A stretch of 64,000 bases of DNA from Acanthamoeba lenticulata (GCA_002179805.1 NAVB01000037.1:1-64000), one strand, 5' to 3'; positions 10,492 through 23,692 are shown, counted from the stretch's first letter. The notes: a model not told the origin generated them from the letters alone. Made by a program: numbers and translations.

Positions 10492-13400
10492 ATGCAGGCC
10501 TACGTCACCGACGAGGATGCAATGGCGGCCAAGGAGAACCATATTCCACGCGTACCGCCCTTGGTGGGGCTTACGCAAGCCGTTTATGACAACAGCTCCT
10601 CTTCCTCTCAAATGAACAGTATGTTGCCTCTTTCGCGATTTTTATTCAAAATTGAGTTCATTTTGTTATTTTGCACGTGCAAATTGGTGACGTTGATTCT
10701 TCACATGAGAGGAAATTGATCTGCATTCATCTTTACAATGCGTCTTGCTGGTTCATTTTGTAAATTGCCATTTGCCTTACCGGTCATACGTGGCAACCAA
10801 ACCAGTATCGACGGCGCACGTGAGTGACCACACAAGTCACGAGCAGCCACCTGCCCTCGAGCCCACGCCGTCAGAGGAACGCGACTGGAACGAAGAATTC
10901 CAAAAGCTCCTGGAGTTCCCCACCCATACACCCCAGGAGGTACACGCCACGTGTGTGCAGCGCCAAGCATAGCCCAATGCTCATGTTTTGTGGGGCTGGA
11001 TCCGCGTTTGGTCAAAAAAAGGCAGCAGAGCGGGCGACCGCCATCAAGAGCTTCGCCGATGCCTTTGTCAAGGTGGCCCGACCGATTGGGAAAACCATCA
11101 TCACCGAGCGGGCCTTCCCCGCACACACACAAACCTACAAGCCCGTTTCTGATGGTTCGCTGCCCTTTATTGTCGTCATGACGCTGCTAACCGCGACCTC
11201 ACGCGTACGCAGGCAAAGGGGCCACCTACGTGGTTGGAGGGTTGGCTTTCCAGTTCCCGACCGACCGCGAGGGCCGCCCGTCCATGTCCGAAGCCGACAT
11301 CAAGCGGGAGGGTCACTACATGAAAGGCCTGACCACGCTACTGTCGAGCGGCGTCGACCGGGTCTCCCTGCCCATGACGTGCCTCTTGCACCACCTGGCA
11401 CGCACCGCCGAATCCCGATTTCCTCGTCCTGCGACTTTACTCACGTCATTTCCTTTCTCACGCGCAGGGCTTCGTGATACGCGTGAGCTCCGTGGCGCCC
11501 TTTGGGCGGAGCAACCTCGTCTATGGTGCGCGGCGCTCCCCCTCTAGGCCTTGAGGGTCCATCACACGTTCCTGGTCTGCTTACGCCTTCCCTCCTCTGG
11601 GCCACGTGCGCGCAGGGCGGGAGGAGGACGGCGAGGACTTCCACGACAGTGACTCAACAGCACGAGAGCTCGTGGCCGGCATATGCTGGGTCTTTAACCT
11701 CAAGCCCCAGATCGTTCGGGAAGCCAACGGCGAAGCCAGAGAGGTGTACATACCAGGTGCGTGTTTCTGTGCGCATCACTTTTAAACATTTTTTTAAATA
11801 TAGTTTCACTCTTTATTGTTTATGCAATAATATTAACAATTAGATTACGTAATTGTGTTTTGAAGGAGTGCGGGTGTATTTGGGAACGGACGGGCGGTAC
11901 TACTTCGCGGGTCTGGAGAATCTTCTCCCACAGATGCCAGACAACGGACCGCTCTTCCATCGCCAGTTCGTCCAACGGCTCTCGGGCCCTCTTTCCGTCG
12001 AGTACTTTCTCCTTCCCCTCTTCTTCCTTCCGCCCGGCAGCCTGACACCTAACTGTCTCCCGCTCCAATCACTCCTAGCAACAAGGAAGAGCTCGAGGCG
12101 GCCTGCCGAACGCTGGAGGACGTTCACTTGACGAACTTTGCCTCCAAGTTAAACGCACGGGAGTTCACCCTCACGTTCGCCCAGCTCTTTGATGAGCTCC
12201 AACAAGCCGGTGCGATACGGACGCCCTTCAGTTTTTTTTTTTTAAAATTATTATGATTAAATGTTATGATTTTCCTCCACTTCAGGGATCAACGTGCGCT
12301 TCTTGGGTCGATTGCGAAGCAAGATCACCTCCGAGCGCGTCTCGCAGCGCCTTCTGGGAAAGGCTGTCACGCGCACGGTCAACAAGCACCTACGCCAGAA
12401 GCTGCGGACCGACGGCGGAGACCAGGTCACTTACTCACCAGCATGTTTTTCGTTTCGTGTTTATCATTATTTTTTGAAAACTAATACTTGGCTCTTGATA
12501 CGACCCGCACGCTGCAGAAAGCACTAGTGGCCTATTACGACCTCCTCTTTGGCAACGGGCCCGAGTCGGCCGCGTTCTGGGAGGAGACCCTCATGCCGCT
12601 GCTCGAGACCAAGTTCCCGGGCGTTCTGCGGCCCTACGAGCGGCCCGCAGAGGGCTGGCAGCTCCGCGAGCACGTGCAGCGCTACGACCTCTTCGTCGCC
12701 CTGTCTCAGCGCAACGGGATCCAGTGGCGGCCCGACGCCGCGGCGGTCAACGTCCTGCGCGAGCACGGCCACACGGATGGCGGCTCGCTGGCCGACGCCC
12801 TCATCGACACCGAGCCCACTATCAAACGCTTCGAGGTCACGTTTGGCGAAACGCTCCACGCGCTGGGCCGCTACGACGACCCTGAGCCTGTACGTGTCCC
12901 ACCTATAATATTCCTGAATACTCTGGCTTTGCTTCGGCCCGTGCTCACCGCAGCCGCGGGGGCGGGGTCCATCAGGTACACAAGGAGCGCATCGCGCGCC
13001 GAGAGGCCGCTGGCGATCCCATACTCACCGCTGCGGCCGTCCACCACCTGGCCTGCTTCTACCAAGCCAACCAGAGGTGCATTCCCTCTATTCTATAATC
13101 TTCGCCTGGGCGTGAAGCTAAGCATGGACCGGGGCAGGTATGGCGATGCGGAGGAGCAGCTGAAGCGCATGGTGTCGCTGGCCGAGAGGGCGCGCCCGCC
13201 CACCCCCGCGCTCGGCGTGGCGCCGTCGCCCCGCCCTGGCCACGTGGTCCCTCCGGCCAGCCAGACTCAAGTGGCCACGGCCCTCCTCCACCTCGTCGAC
13301 TTTTATTTCTTCTGCGGCCGGTGCGCCCTCCTCTCCTTTGCTGGACTTCGCACACGAGAGAGATTGACGCTTTGGCCACGGCGACAGGTTTAACGACGCT

Positions 13401-16400
13401 GAGCCTGTGTTGCAGCGCGCCTTGGACATCAGACAGAAGAATCTCGCCAGCGCTCCACTCGACTATGCCCTCTGCCTGGAGAAGGTGCGGGCTTCACACC
13501 AGCTGCATACGTGTGGTCGTGTGAAGTCATGCGCCTGACGCTCGTCGATGGTGGTGCAGGTGGCGCGGATGTATCGAGTGATGGGCAAGTACGCCGACTC
13601 GGAGCGCATGGCCAAGCGATCTCTGCAGATCTACATGGAGGCGCTGGGCGTCGACTACCCAGCCATCGAGCAGCGCAACACGTACCTCCTTCGGTTATTT
13701 CTTGAAAACAACGTTTGCAAGAAATCGAGCACTAACGCACGCGCCACACACGACACGCAGCGCGGCGTTTGTCCACTATTTAGAGGGCAACTTGGCGGCG
13801 GCCGAGGAGGGCTTCAAGCACTCGCTGGCGGTCTCGGAGCGCAGCTACGGCGCGTCCCACCTGTGCGTGGCGCAGTCGCTGATCGACCTCGCCCTTTTCT
13901 ACTGCAAGACCAAGCAGTACGCCGAGGTACGACGACCGCACGCGTGCCTCGAGTGCTCCCATGTGGCGCCGCGTGCGTGTACTGACTTTTCTTCCGGGTG
14001 GGTCCAGGCCGAGACCCTGTTCAAACGGGCGATCGCCATCCGAGAAGAGGTCCTTGGCGAGAACAATACGCGCATGGCGGCCTCGCTCCAGCAGCTGGCC
14101 TACCTGTACACGGCCCTCGGCCGCCACGCCGAGGCGACCGACCTCTACCTCCGCTCGCTGGTCATCCTCAAGAGCTGCCTTGATCCCTCGCACCCGGAGA
14201 TTGCCGACGCCTACAACAAACTCGCTTGGCTCTACCTCAAGCGCGGTACCGGGCCGCCCCCTGCCCAGCGCAAGGGCTCGCGTTTCGGGTCAAGACTCAT
14301 TGCGTGCGCCGTTGTGTGTCTCGGGTGGAAACGCTCACGTGCAGGCAAGGTGACTCAGGCCGATGAGATCTACCGCAAGCTTTCGGAGAACATCGAAAAC
14401 AGCCTCGGCAAGGAGGTTCGTCGTCATCGTGCAAAACATTTTGTTCTTCTTTTTCGCGCTTTCTAATCGCCTTGACGACATGCCGTATGTGCAGCCGCCT
14501 GCCATCGTGCGCACGCTTTGGGAGCTGTCGGAACTGTATCAGGCCTTGGGTTCGTCTCCGGCCCGTCTCTCAGGCCAGCAAGGCGCGTCATAACCGTTTA
14601 TGTGTTTGTGTCGACAGGCAAGTACGATCAGGCCGAGGAGGTGATCAAGCGGGCCCTCATCATCAAACTCAACTCGCCCGGCCAGAGCGTGACCGACATC
14701 GCGGAGGTTCATATATATATTCCTCTCCCCTGTCCTGGAAGTACCGATTTGTTGCCGCTCACAAGCCCGTTATCTTACACTGGCAGTGGCTTAACAACTT
14801 GGCCGAGCTGCACTACCGCAAGGGCAACTACGGCGAGTCGCTGTTACTGCAGCAGCGTTCGCTCGACATCAACATCAAGACCTTTGGCCACAACCACATC
14901 CAAGGTCCTTGTCCCGTGACGAGACAAACCATTCTTGGAATTGTTGAAAGCTGACGTCAGCGTTTCCACTGCTGGCAGTGGCCGAGGGACTGCACAACCT
15001 GGGCAACCTGGCCTATCGGCAGGGCGACTACGAGAAGGCCGAGGAGCTCTACAAGCGCTCGATCGCCATCAAGGAGCATATCCTGGGCCGACAACATCCT
15101 GGTGCGCTCCTGCGGCGTTCTCGCGTGATGTTGGTTGGCTTATGATTAACGATGCGCCATCGGTGGGCACACGCAGACCTCGCCGGGTACATGCACACGC
15201 TGGCCTACTTGTACACGACGCAGGGCAAGTACGAGCAGGCCAAGGTTCTGTACGAAAAGGCGTTTGCCATCCTCCTCCAGACGTTTGGCATGGACCACCC
15301 ACTGATGGCCCTCAACCTCAACAACTGTACCGTCGTCCACCCGCATTTGTTTGTCCTTGCCCTGGCCCTTGCCTTGGCCAGGTGACTCCCGGTCTCACTC
15401 TTTGGTGGCGCAAATGCAGTGGCGTGGATCTACTTCAAGCAAGCCCAGTACGGCAAGGCTGAGGAGCTCTATGGCCAGTCGCTCGCCATTCGCGAGAAGA
15501 CGTTTGGCAAGGTACCGTTAGCTCACGCGAATTGGCGACGGACTACATGCTTGCTAACTCCGCCACAATGAATCGATTCTTTTCTGCAGCGTCACCCGGA
15601 CGTGGCGAGGAGCATGCACGACCTGGCCGAGCTCTACCACGAGCAGGGCAAGTACAAGCAGGCCGAGAAGCTCGTCCACAAGGCTCTGGTCATCCGCGAA
15701 CAGTTGCTGGGACCGGACCACTCGGACGTGGCCCGCACTCTGACGACCCTCGCCAAGCTCCACTTCTCCCTCGGCAGGTCTGGCGTCTCTTCCTCTTTTT
15801 GTTTTGTTCTTTATTTTTGTTCTAATTTTAATTTCTTTTTCTTTTTCTTTTTTATTTGCGAACTAGTTATACGGAAGCCAAGCGGGAGCACAAGCGTGCT
15901 TTGAAGATCACCACGCAGCTGTTGGGCCCCAACCACATCAAGGTGGGCCAGAGCCTGCACGACCTGGCCAAGGTGCGCTCCCCTCGTCCGCCCCCGCAAG
16001 GCGCCGTTGAGGCTGAGATCTCTGCGTTTGTGTGCGCGTTCGGCCCCATGCCACAACAGGTGTATTACCGGCGGGGCGCCTACCAACGGGCCGAGGAGCT
16101 GTTTCAGCGGGCGCTGCAGATCCGGGAGGACGCCCTGGGCACCAACCACCCTGACGTGGCTCAAACACGTGCCTCGCTGGCCTACCTCTTCACCACGCTC
16201 GGCAAGTTCAACGAAGCCGAGGAATACTACAAGGTCTCTTAACATTTTTATTTTTATCTTTTATTTTTTTGATTTCTTTTCTTTTTTAATTATTATGCAA
16301 TTAATTGCAACTGAATTTTGTTGCGAAAATACAGAACGCGTTGTCGATCATGGAGTCGTGTTTCGGCAGCGACCATCCCGAGGTGGCGCAAAGCTACAAC

Positions 16401-19400
16401 GCCCTCGCCTGGATCTGTACGTTGAGCCCGCGCGCCCTCGTCTCCCTTGTGTACAGCACAAAGCTGACGATTGGCCAAATCGACGACAGACTATCGGCAA
16501 GCGCGCTTCCCCGAATCAGAGGAGTTGTACAGGCGCAGCCTCGACATCCGCAGCCGCTACCTGGGCGAGCACCACCCCGACACGGCCCGCTCCCTCCACG
16601 GTGATCTCCTGTCTCCCTTTTTTTAATGATTTATTTTGTGTCATGATCATTTAATCGGCAAAATTATTATAAAAACTGAACACCTATAGACTTGGCGATG
16701 ATCTGCCTGGCCCAAAGCAAGTACGCCGAGGCCGAGGACCTCAACGAGCGCGCCCTCGCCATCCGCGAGAAGGTCTTTGGCAAGACTCACGTACCGACTC
16801 TCCTTCTCCCCCCCCCCTCTCTCCTCTTCCCGTTCTACATCGGCCTGTCCACACGCGCGCGTGTGGTTCATGGGGGCTCACGGCGGCGCTTTGGGCGATG
16901 ATTGGACGACATGGCCATGTGGCCCAGGTGGAGATCGCGTACAGCATGCATAACATCGCGGAGCTCTACTTTGCGCGGAGTCGCTACGCCAAGGCCAAGG
17001 GCCTCTACAAGCAGTCCATGCGTATGCTCGAGATCGTTCTCGGCGAAGACCACATCAAGGTTCCCTTCCTCTTTCTCCAAACTCTTAATACTTTGGCCTT
17101 GATGTTTAAACATTTTCTGAATATTTTTCTTTTCTTTTTTCGTTTTTGCAGGTTGCGGTCCCGATGGCCGGCCTCGCCAAAGTCCACTACAAGCTGGGCG
17201 AGTACCAGCAGGGTCCGTTCCTCAGCTCAGCCCTGACGCCCGCGGCCTGTGTCGGGACTCACACTCTTTTATCGGTTTGAATCTCTGCAGCGAAACCGCT
17301 GTACCAGCGGGCGCTGGCCATCCAGGAGAAGACGATCGGGAAGAACCACCCCAACTGCGCCGCCTCGCTCAACGACCTCGCCTACCTCCACGCCACGCGC
17401 GGCCACTACCGCAAGGCCAAGAAGTGCGTCCTCCTCCCCTTGGCCTTTTAATGGACCTTGGCCCTGGCCCGTGTCCTCTGAGGCGCTGACCCTGCATGCC
17501 CCACGTGCACGTGACCAGGTATTACCAGCGGTCGCTGACGATCCTGCAATCGTCGTATGGAGGCACCAACCACCCAGAGATCGCCTTTGCGCTCTCCTCG
17601 CTCGCTTGGGTCTACTACAAGGCACGCACGATCATTGCTGCTGCTGCTGCTGCTGCTGCTGCCGCCGCCTGTGGGGCGCATGTAATGAATGATTCTTTGA
17701 CGTGCAGAGGGGCAAGTACAACCGGGCGCACCTGCTCTACAAGCAGTCCTACAAGATGCGCGTGGCCGCGATGGGGCCCGAGCATCCGCTCGTTGCCCGC
17801 TCCCTCCACGAAATCGCCGAACTTTACCAAAAGGCACTCGGTTCCTCCCTCTCTTTCTTTTTGTCATCCCACCCCACAGGTCTCGTCCTCGTCGCGTGCG
17901 CTCACACCAGACACACGACCAGATCGGCAAGTACGAGGAGGCCGAGACCCTCAACAAGCGCGCCCTTTCCATCCGCATGAAGGCCCACGGGACCTCCCAC
18001 CCCGACGTCGGTACCGTGTTCCGAGGCCTCCTCGCCCAGGACTCGCCCAGGGGGCCCTGACGACGTGTGTGTGTGTCGTTTGATGTGTTGATGTGGCGCG
18101 GGACAGCGCGAAGCCTGTTCAACACGGGCGTGCTGTGCTACTACCAGGGCAAGTACAAGCAGTCGGAGGAGCTGCACCTCGGGGCGTTGCGCAACCTGGA
18201 GAAAGCCTACGGCCACAACAACCCCAAGGTCGCCCAGTGCCTCGACGAGCTGGCCAAGACCTGGGCCAAGATGGGCAAGCACGACGAGTCCAAAGCCCAC
18301 CTCCAGCGCGCCCTCGTACCTTCCCCGCGCCTCACGGCCGTGGAGCGGGCGGGCACTAAACTCAACTGTGTGTGCCGCAGACGATCCGCGAGTCGTGCCT
18401 GGGCGGGCGACATCCCGACTGCGCCGAGTCGCTGCACCACTTGGCCTACCTGGCCGGCACTCAAGGGTGCGTGGACACTCACGAGCCCCGCGGGCTCCTC
18501 GTCCCCGGCCTCGCTCGACTGAGGCGGTCCACTCTCTAACTCGCATATACGCAGGAAATACGCCGAGTCGGAGCAGTACTACGTGCGGGCGCTCGAGATC
18601 CTCAAGAGCGCGTTTGCCAGCGAGGACCACCCGGAGATCGCCACCACGCAGGCCGACCTGGCCTGGGTCTACTTCCGGCAGGGCAAGTACAAGGAGGCCG
18701 AGGAGCTCTACCAGAAGTCGCTCAAGGTGCGCCAGGCGGCCCTGGGCGACGCCCACCCCGACGTGGCTCGGTACGTGTGCGGTGTGCTTGAGCTTCAAGC
18801 TGTGATTTTGAGGACCTCTGACGTCGTCCTGGCCCGCGCGCGCGTGTGGTGCGAGTCCAGAGGGCTGCACGACCTGGCCGAGCTCTACCAGAAGCTGGGA
18901 CGATACGACGAGGCCGCGCCGCTGCACCAAAAGGCGCTCGACATCCGCGAGGCCATCTTTGGGCGCCTCCACGCCGACACCGCCCGCAGCTTGAACACGC
19001 TGGCCGTGCTCCACCAGCTCCGCGGCATGTACGAGGAGTCGGAGAAGCTGCAGCTCCGCTCCATCGGTCCGTCCCCACCTTCGGCCTTTGTCGTCGACAC
19101 GCTGATGCTGACGTCAGCATGGTGTGTGTGCGCACACGCAGAGGTGCTGAAGGAGGTGTTTGGGGAGAGCCACTCGAAGCTGGCCAAGGGCTACGCCGAC
19201 TTGGCGGCGCTGTACGTGCGCAAGGCCGACTACGCGCGAGCCGAGCCGCTGTACCAGCAGGCCCTCGACATGCGCGCGCAGACGCTGGGCCCGACCCACC
19301 CCGACTATGCGCAGAACCTGCTCGAGCTGGCCGAGCTCTACACCAAGCAGGGCCAGTACGAGCGGGCTATCCCGCTCTACGACAAGGTCATCGAGATCTG

Positions 19401-19753
19401 GGAGGACAAGCTGGGCAAGGACCACCCGGACCTCGTCGCCGCGCTGGCCTCCTACCACGCCTGCCGTCGCGGCCACTCCCGAGGAGGCGCTCCCGGTACG
19501 CCAACGCTGCCGCCGCCTCGAGGAGGACACACGTGAAGCTCACTTGCGCGCGCGCCTCTGCACAGAGAAAGCTGCGAGTGGCAGCAGCGGCGGCGGTGGA
19601 GGGCGGGACTGGTCGTCGCTGTTCATGCTGGCGAGCCAGCGCACGCACCAGCCGGCGGCGTCGCTGGCCATCAGCCTCTGCATGCTCCTCTTTGGCAGCA
19701 CCTCTGGCGGCAACAGCGGCGGCAGCGACGGCGACCAGTCCAGGCCCGCCTAG
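10492..19753 (+). CDS. CLU-like domain protein with about 31 kinesin-light-chain-type TPRs
   Basis: About 9.3 kb with 25 or more introns, about 2,000 residues. Starts MQAYVTDEDAMAAKENH at 10492. Residues before the TPRs resemble the Clu domain of clustered-mitochondria/CLUH proteins: EERDWNEEFQ (10878-10907), SFADAFVKVARPIGK, SLPMTCL...DYKGFVIRVSSVAPFG, and GINVRFLGRLRSKI (about 12285-12325). From about 13030 to 19450 come about 31 TPRs of 42 residues ending in the KLC-type (L/F)GxxHP linker. TPRs 6-30 form five blocks of five that repeat in order. The last exon (from 19561) ends in a hydrophobic stretch and a Gly/Ser tail, stop 19751-19753. CLU proteins bind mRNAs of nuclear-encoded mitochondrial proteins; this one carries far more TPRs than usual. 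It could be two adjacent genes, but every join I checked stays in frame. Confidence 0.75.
14068..19305 (+). repeat. five-fold super-repeat of five TPRs (210 residues each) inside the CLU-like gene
   Basis: Blocks begin near 14068, 15177, 16152, 17352 and 18418. In each block the first TPR reads LAYL, the second LAW(I/V/L)Y, the third LH(D/E)(L/I)AEL or close to it, the fourth a more variable L-x-x-(L/I/T)-(A/G)-x-L unit, and the fifth starts K/Q-(V/L)-(A/G). Introns fall at various points in the units, so the periodicity shows in protein rather than in exon size. Confidence 0.75.
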
Positions 19754-20084
19754 TGACCTCAGGCACGCGGGCAGGCCGTGTGTGTGTGTATCGGTCCGTC
19801 TCCTGATCAATCGATGACGTGCGCCAACCACCGCGCTGACGTGGCTGTTGGGCTTGATCACGATTCCAGGCCAGGAGGGCGGAGGAGACAACGAATTGTC
19901 GGGCGCCAACCTGAGGAAGGCGGCGCTGTTCCGTGGATCGCCCGAGGGTCTTGGGTTATAAAAATCAAACAAACAGAGGCAGTAATAAACCAAAACAAAA
20001 ACGTTCTACAACAAGAACATCGCACACCACCCACTACATCAGCCACCACTAGAACCACCACAACTACTACAACAAACCACCACC
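19754..20084 (+). promoter_or_regulatory. intergenic region with TATA box upstream of the cupin gene
   Basis: TATAAAA lies at 19957-19963, 121 bases before the cupin start codon. The sequence between is A/C-rich (CAA and CCA runs), as in a long unstructured 5' leader. Nothing else was recognised. Confidence 0.6.
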
Positions 20085-20616
20085 ATGGCCACCTCTGCGC
20101 ACATCGGCACTGGACTGGAGAAGAAGGAAGCTGGCGGCGAGTTCCACGACAAGAGCGTGATGAAGGTCAACGCCCGCACCGCGCCCAAGGGCGCCATGGG
20201 CCAAAAGTACCTGGCCTCCGGTGTCCACCTCAGCATGCGCCTGTGGGAGAACGAGCAGCCCGGTACGCCATGCTCATCCTCGGCCCTTCTTTGAGGTTCC
20301 ACAGGAGAGAGCACGGAGCTGACTTGGGGAGCTCGTACAGGTGACCAGCAAGAGACGCGGAGGGAGTATGAGACGCTGGGCTATGTGATCAGCGGGAGGG
20401 CCGAGCTGCGCCTTGAGGGCCAGACGCTTCTGCTCGAGCCTGGTGCGTGTGCCAACAAACAAACACACCAAGTACAAACGTCTCACTCCGTGTTGAACAG
20501 GCGATTCGTGGCTGGTGCCCAAGAACGCGAGCCACTCCTACAAGATCCTCGAGGCCTTCACGGCTGTCGAGTCTACCTGCCCTCCGGCCTTTGCCAAGGG
20601 CCGCGACAAGTGCTGA
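20085..20616 (+). CDS. small cupin-domain protein
   Basis: Three exons, 20085-20262, 20341-20442 and 20501-20616, all with clean GT-AG boundaries and kept phase; 131 residues. The single cupin barrel shows SMRLWENEQPG, then YETLGYVISGRAELRLEG and LLLEPGDSWLVPKNASHSY, i.e. the G(X)5-type motif 1 region and the PG-D-x-x-x-x-P-x-x-x-x-H motif 2. The motif-1 metal ligands (HxH...E) are not clearly present; motif 2 retains the His in NASHSY. By family these small cupins bind a metal or a small organic ligand; no substrate can be inferred. A TATA box precedes the gene. Confidence 0.75.
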
Positions 20617-20760
20617 GCGCAGTCCCTGGCTGAGAAAATAAAATACCATCGAAAGAACAAAAACCATTTTTCTGTCTACTTTCACCGCACTCTCAACTTG
20701 AACCACTTGAGTTTGAAAAAAAGCAGTGTTTATCTTTTTTGTAGGAGTACAGAAGAAGGC

Positions 20761-23144
20761 TTAGAAGACCAGCAGCTGCGACGCCCAGCTGGCGCTCAGC
20801 TGGGAGGCCGGGCTGGCCGACTGCTCGGACACCACCGTGATGGAGGACATCCCGGCGCCGCTGCTGGTGTCGACGCCATCCTCGCGCTTGAACATGAAGA
20901 GGCCTTCCTGGGTCTCGGCACGCGCGGACCTCTTGGCAACGGGGTTGGGCAGCGTCGCCTGCGAGACCTGCGAGACCAGGTGGAAGTAGTACGTGTGCGG
21001 CTGGGCGTCGGACACGAGCGGCAGCGCGTTGATGCCAAAGCCCGAGTGCACAGTCTGGCCGCCGGTCCACGAGGAGCTGGTCGGCTGGACGAGCGTCCAG
21101 CCCCACACGCGCGACTTCTGGGTCGAGCCGGCGGGCACGGTATCGGCGATGCCGCCGACCGAGATGTTGTAGAGCAGGAAACGGTGGCCAAGCGCCGCCT
21201 CCATGACACCGGGCACGTCCTGAGCGCAGCCCGTGCCCGGGTTGATGGTAGGCACGAAACCGGCCACGGGCGACCAGCAGACCCACGCGCGCTGGAGGGT
21301 GAACACGTAGGCCGAGACGTCCGCCGAGTCGACCAGGAAGCTGTGCCTGACCCAGATCTTCTCGCCCGAGCTGAAGGTGGGCGACGTGAGGCCGACCGTG
21401 TTGTCTGTGCGGAGCATGTCGTCCTGCGAGCGGAAGAAGTTGACCATGGACTCCACGGCGAGCTGGCCCAGGTCGGTCGAGTTGGCCGCCACGGCGTCGA
21501 TGATCAACTGCGCCTTGAGCGGCAAGTTGGGCGAGCTCAGCGCGTTCCACTGCAGGGTGTAGGCGCCGACGAACTGGCGGTTGTAGGCGTCCATGTCGTT
21601 GTCCAGCTGCGCCAGCGTGAGCTCGTTGATGGTCACCCTCCACAGAATGGCGCACGGCAGGTGCTGGTCGTTGGGACAATGCGAGTTGTCCGACACGAAC
21701 TCGAGCGTGGGCGCAACCGTGTGGCCGGCCTGGTGCGGGTAGCTGGTCAACTGGAAGCTGTCGAGGTCGGGCGTGTTGGCCGAGTTGGGGTCGCTGATGA
21801 TGGTCTCCACCGAGAGCGTGAGGCCCTGGCCGCGCGTCACGCGCATGTTGTCCACCGACACCTGTGTCGTCCCCCCAACGCAAGCGAGCGTGTGAGCGTT
21901 GGTCGATTGAAAAGAAGAAGAGAGAAGAAGAGCAAGCCGCACCTGGAAGGCAAAGGCGGACGAGGTGGTCCTGATGTCGGTCACGGTCTGCTGGATGCGG
22001 AAGCTGAACGGGTAGGTGTAGGTGACCTGGTAGTAGCCCTTGGTCTTGTCGTTGATGTCACGCGGGCGCAGCGCCGACACGTAGAGCGTGGCCGTGTAGT
22101 TGAGCCCGTTGGCCGTCGCCGCCGGGGTGGGTTGGCCGTTCTGTTGGATGCCCAAGCATGAGCACACGCGGCCGAGATGATCAACAAACAAACCAACAAA
22201 GAAGCTTCATGTACGCGTGTGCAGTCGCTGGCGCCGTTGGAGATGAGGTTGACCGTGGGGATGGTGGCCGTGTACTTGACCTTGTCGCAGCCGGCGGCCT
22301 CGATGCCCCACCTGGCGTTGCTCTTGTACATGGGGAAGATGGCGTCGTCGAGCGCCGGCGAGACAGTCGAGCCGACGAGGGTGGAGGTGAAGGTGGCGCG
22401 CGGCTGCGACTGCCACCACTGGGGAAAGCTGATGCCGGTGAAGGCCGAGCTGACGTGGTTGCTGCAAGTGCGGCCAGTGCCATCGGCCGAGTCGGCGTTA
22501 CGGTCAAAGTCAAAGAAGTCGATGACTGCAGCATCATCAAATAAGTGTGTCAGAAGCTGTTGTTGGCCATTGGTGAAGAAGGAGGAGGACGTACACCAGG
22601 CGCTCTGGTTGCGCAGGTAGGAGGCGGTGACCTCGAATTGGATCTCCAGGCCGTTCAGCGTGATGCTCACCTCGGGGCTGGCGGGCACCGTGGCGAAGCC
22701 CGACGCACCCAGGTCGGGAATGCCGGGGCAGCTCTGCACGTTGTAGTTGACGATGACCACCTTTTGCGAGGTGCCGACGGTTCCATCGCCATCGACGGCC
22801 GCGTAGTTGAAGCTGCTCTCGCCCTCGGCGCCGACGGTGCCCCAGAAGCAGACCTTGCCATCCGTGGGCACAAGGCCGTCGGCCGACAGGGTGGTGCCGT
22901 CGCAGGTGCCAGCAGCGGCGTTCCACAGCTTGAGGCTCTGGGAGCCCGAGATCGAGGTGCTGATGATCTTGAAGTTGGCAAACGAGGCGCCGGCCGTGGC
23001 CGCCTGGAGCTGGAAGAAGACTACGCCAGAGCCGTCCGGGGCCGGGTTGTCAATGCGCAGCGGCAGCACGTCCACCGCCGAGCAGGAGCAGATTGCCAGG
23101 GCCACGAGGACCAGGACGGCGACCGCCTTGGCTGAGAAAGCCAT
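20761..23144 (-). CDS. large secreted protein of unknown function
   Basis: Starts MAFSAKAVAVLVLVALAICSCSA at 23144: a clear signal peptide, and the ATG is the first in frame after the leader. Four exons or so, separated by introns near 22590-22530, 22220-22150 and 21945-21865, give about 710 residues, mostly predicted beta-strand with many Ser/Thr and N-glycosylation sites (NYT, NIS, NST). Recognisable stretches include DFFDFDRNADSADGTG, a surface-like Asp/Asn-rich loop, and GEKIWVRHSFLVDSADV. There is no TM segment or GPI-like hydrophobic tail at the C-terminus (ends SWASQLLVF). I do not recognise a family. It is likely an extracellular or cyst-wall/phagosomal glycoprotein; this is inference from the signal peptide alone. 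Confidence 0.72.
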
Positions 23145-23692
23145 TATCACTTGATCACGCGAAAGTCTTGCTTCTAGATGTCGTGCAGGTCTGTCAGAAG
23201 TTCGGTGTTATTGTTAAGATATTCTGTGGTCGATGTGAAGCCCAGATCGTTGGAGAACGCTGTAGTTTGTTGTTGGTGTTGCTGTTGCTGTTGCTGTTGT
23301 TGGCTGCTCGCTGTTGTTGCTGGTGGAGTGAAGAATAATGCCCAAAGGACTGTGCTTTTTGTACTTGAGGGGGGGGAGGTGGACGACACACTTGGCTGGT
23401 TGCTGGTAGCAACTCTCCGGGGAGGAGGTCCCAGGAGCATTGGTGATCATGTACATGAGCATAGCGACCATGTGACCACTCCGAGCGACCTAAATTGATT
23501 TGGATCATGAAGAAAGCTGTGACCACTGGGCAACCGTCCTGGACCAATTATCCAAGCCAGTCCTAGGCCTTGGCCACTTTAGGGCCAAAATAAAAACTGA
23601 CCACTTGGCAACGGAGATTCGTTCCTTGGCAACTTGCATTCTCGGGTGCCGTCATGGTGATGTTGTGTTCAACGTTGAAGTCAACTCCCTAG
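23145..23692 (-). other. 5' leader and promoter of the secreted-protein gene, with CAA/CAG tract
   Basis: Between the start at 23144 and the stop of the USP gene at 23693. On the minus strand 23262-23330 is a run of CAA and CAG triplets, typical of an unstructured leader rather than of coding DNA here, since the short frame through it meets stops before the gene start. No TATA box was found. Confidence 0.5.

Noticed and set aside
19537..19560. stop of the CLU/TPR gene at 19536 in the unspliced frame
   Set aside because: A 70-base GT-AG intron (about 19497-19560) joins in phase to a further exon ending at 19753, which fits the usual intron size; the earlier stop remains a less likely option.
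20698..22161. 487-residue plus-strand open frame
   Set aside because: Antisense to the large secreted protein, whose signal peptide and introns are convincing.
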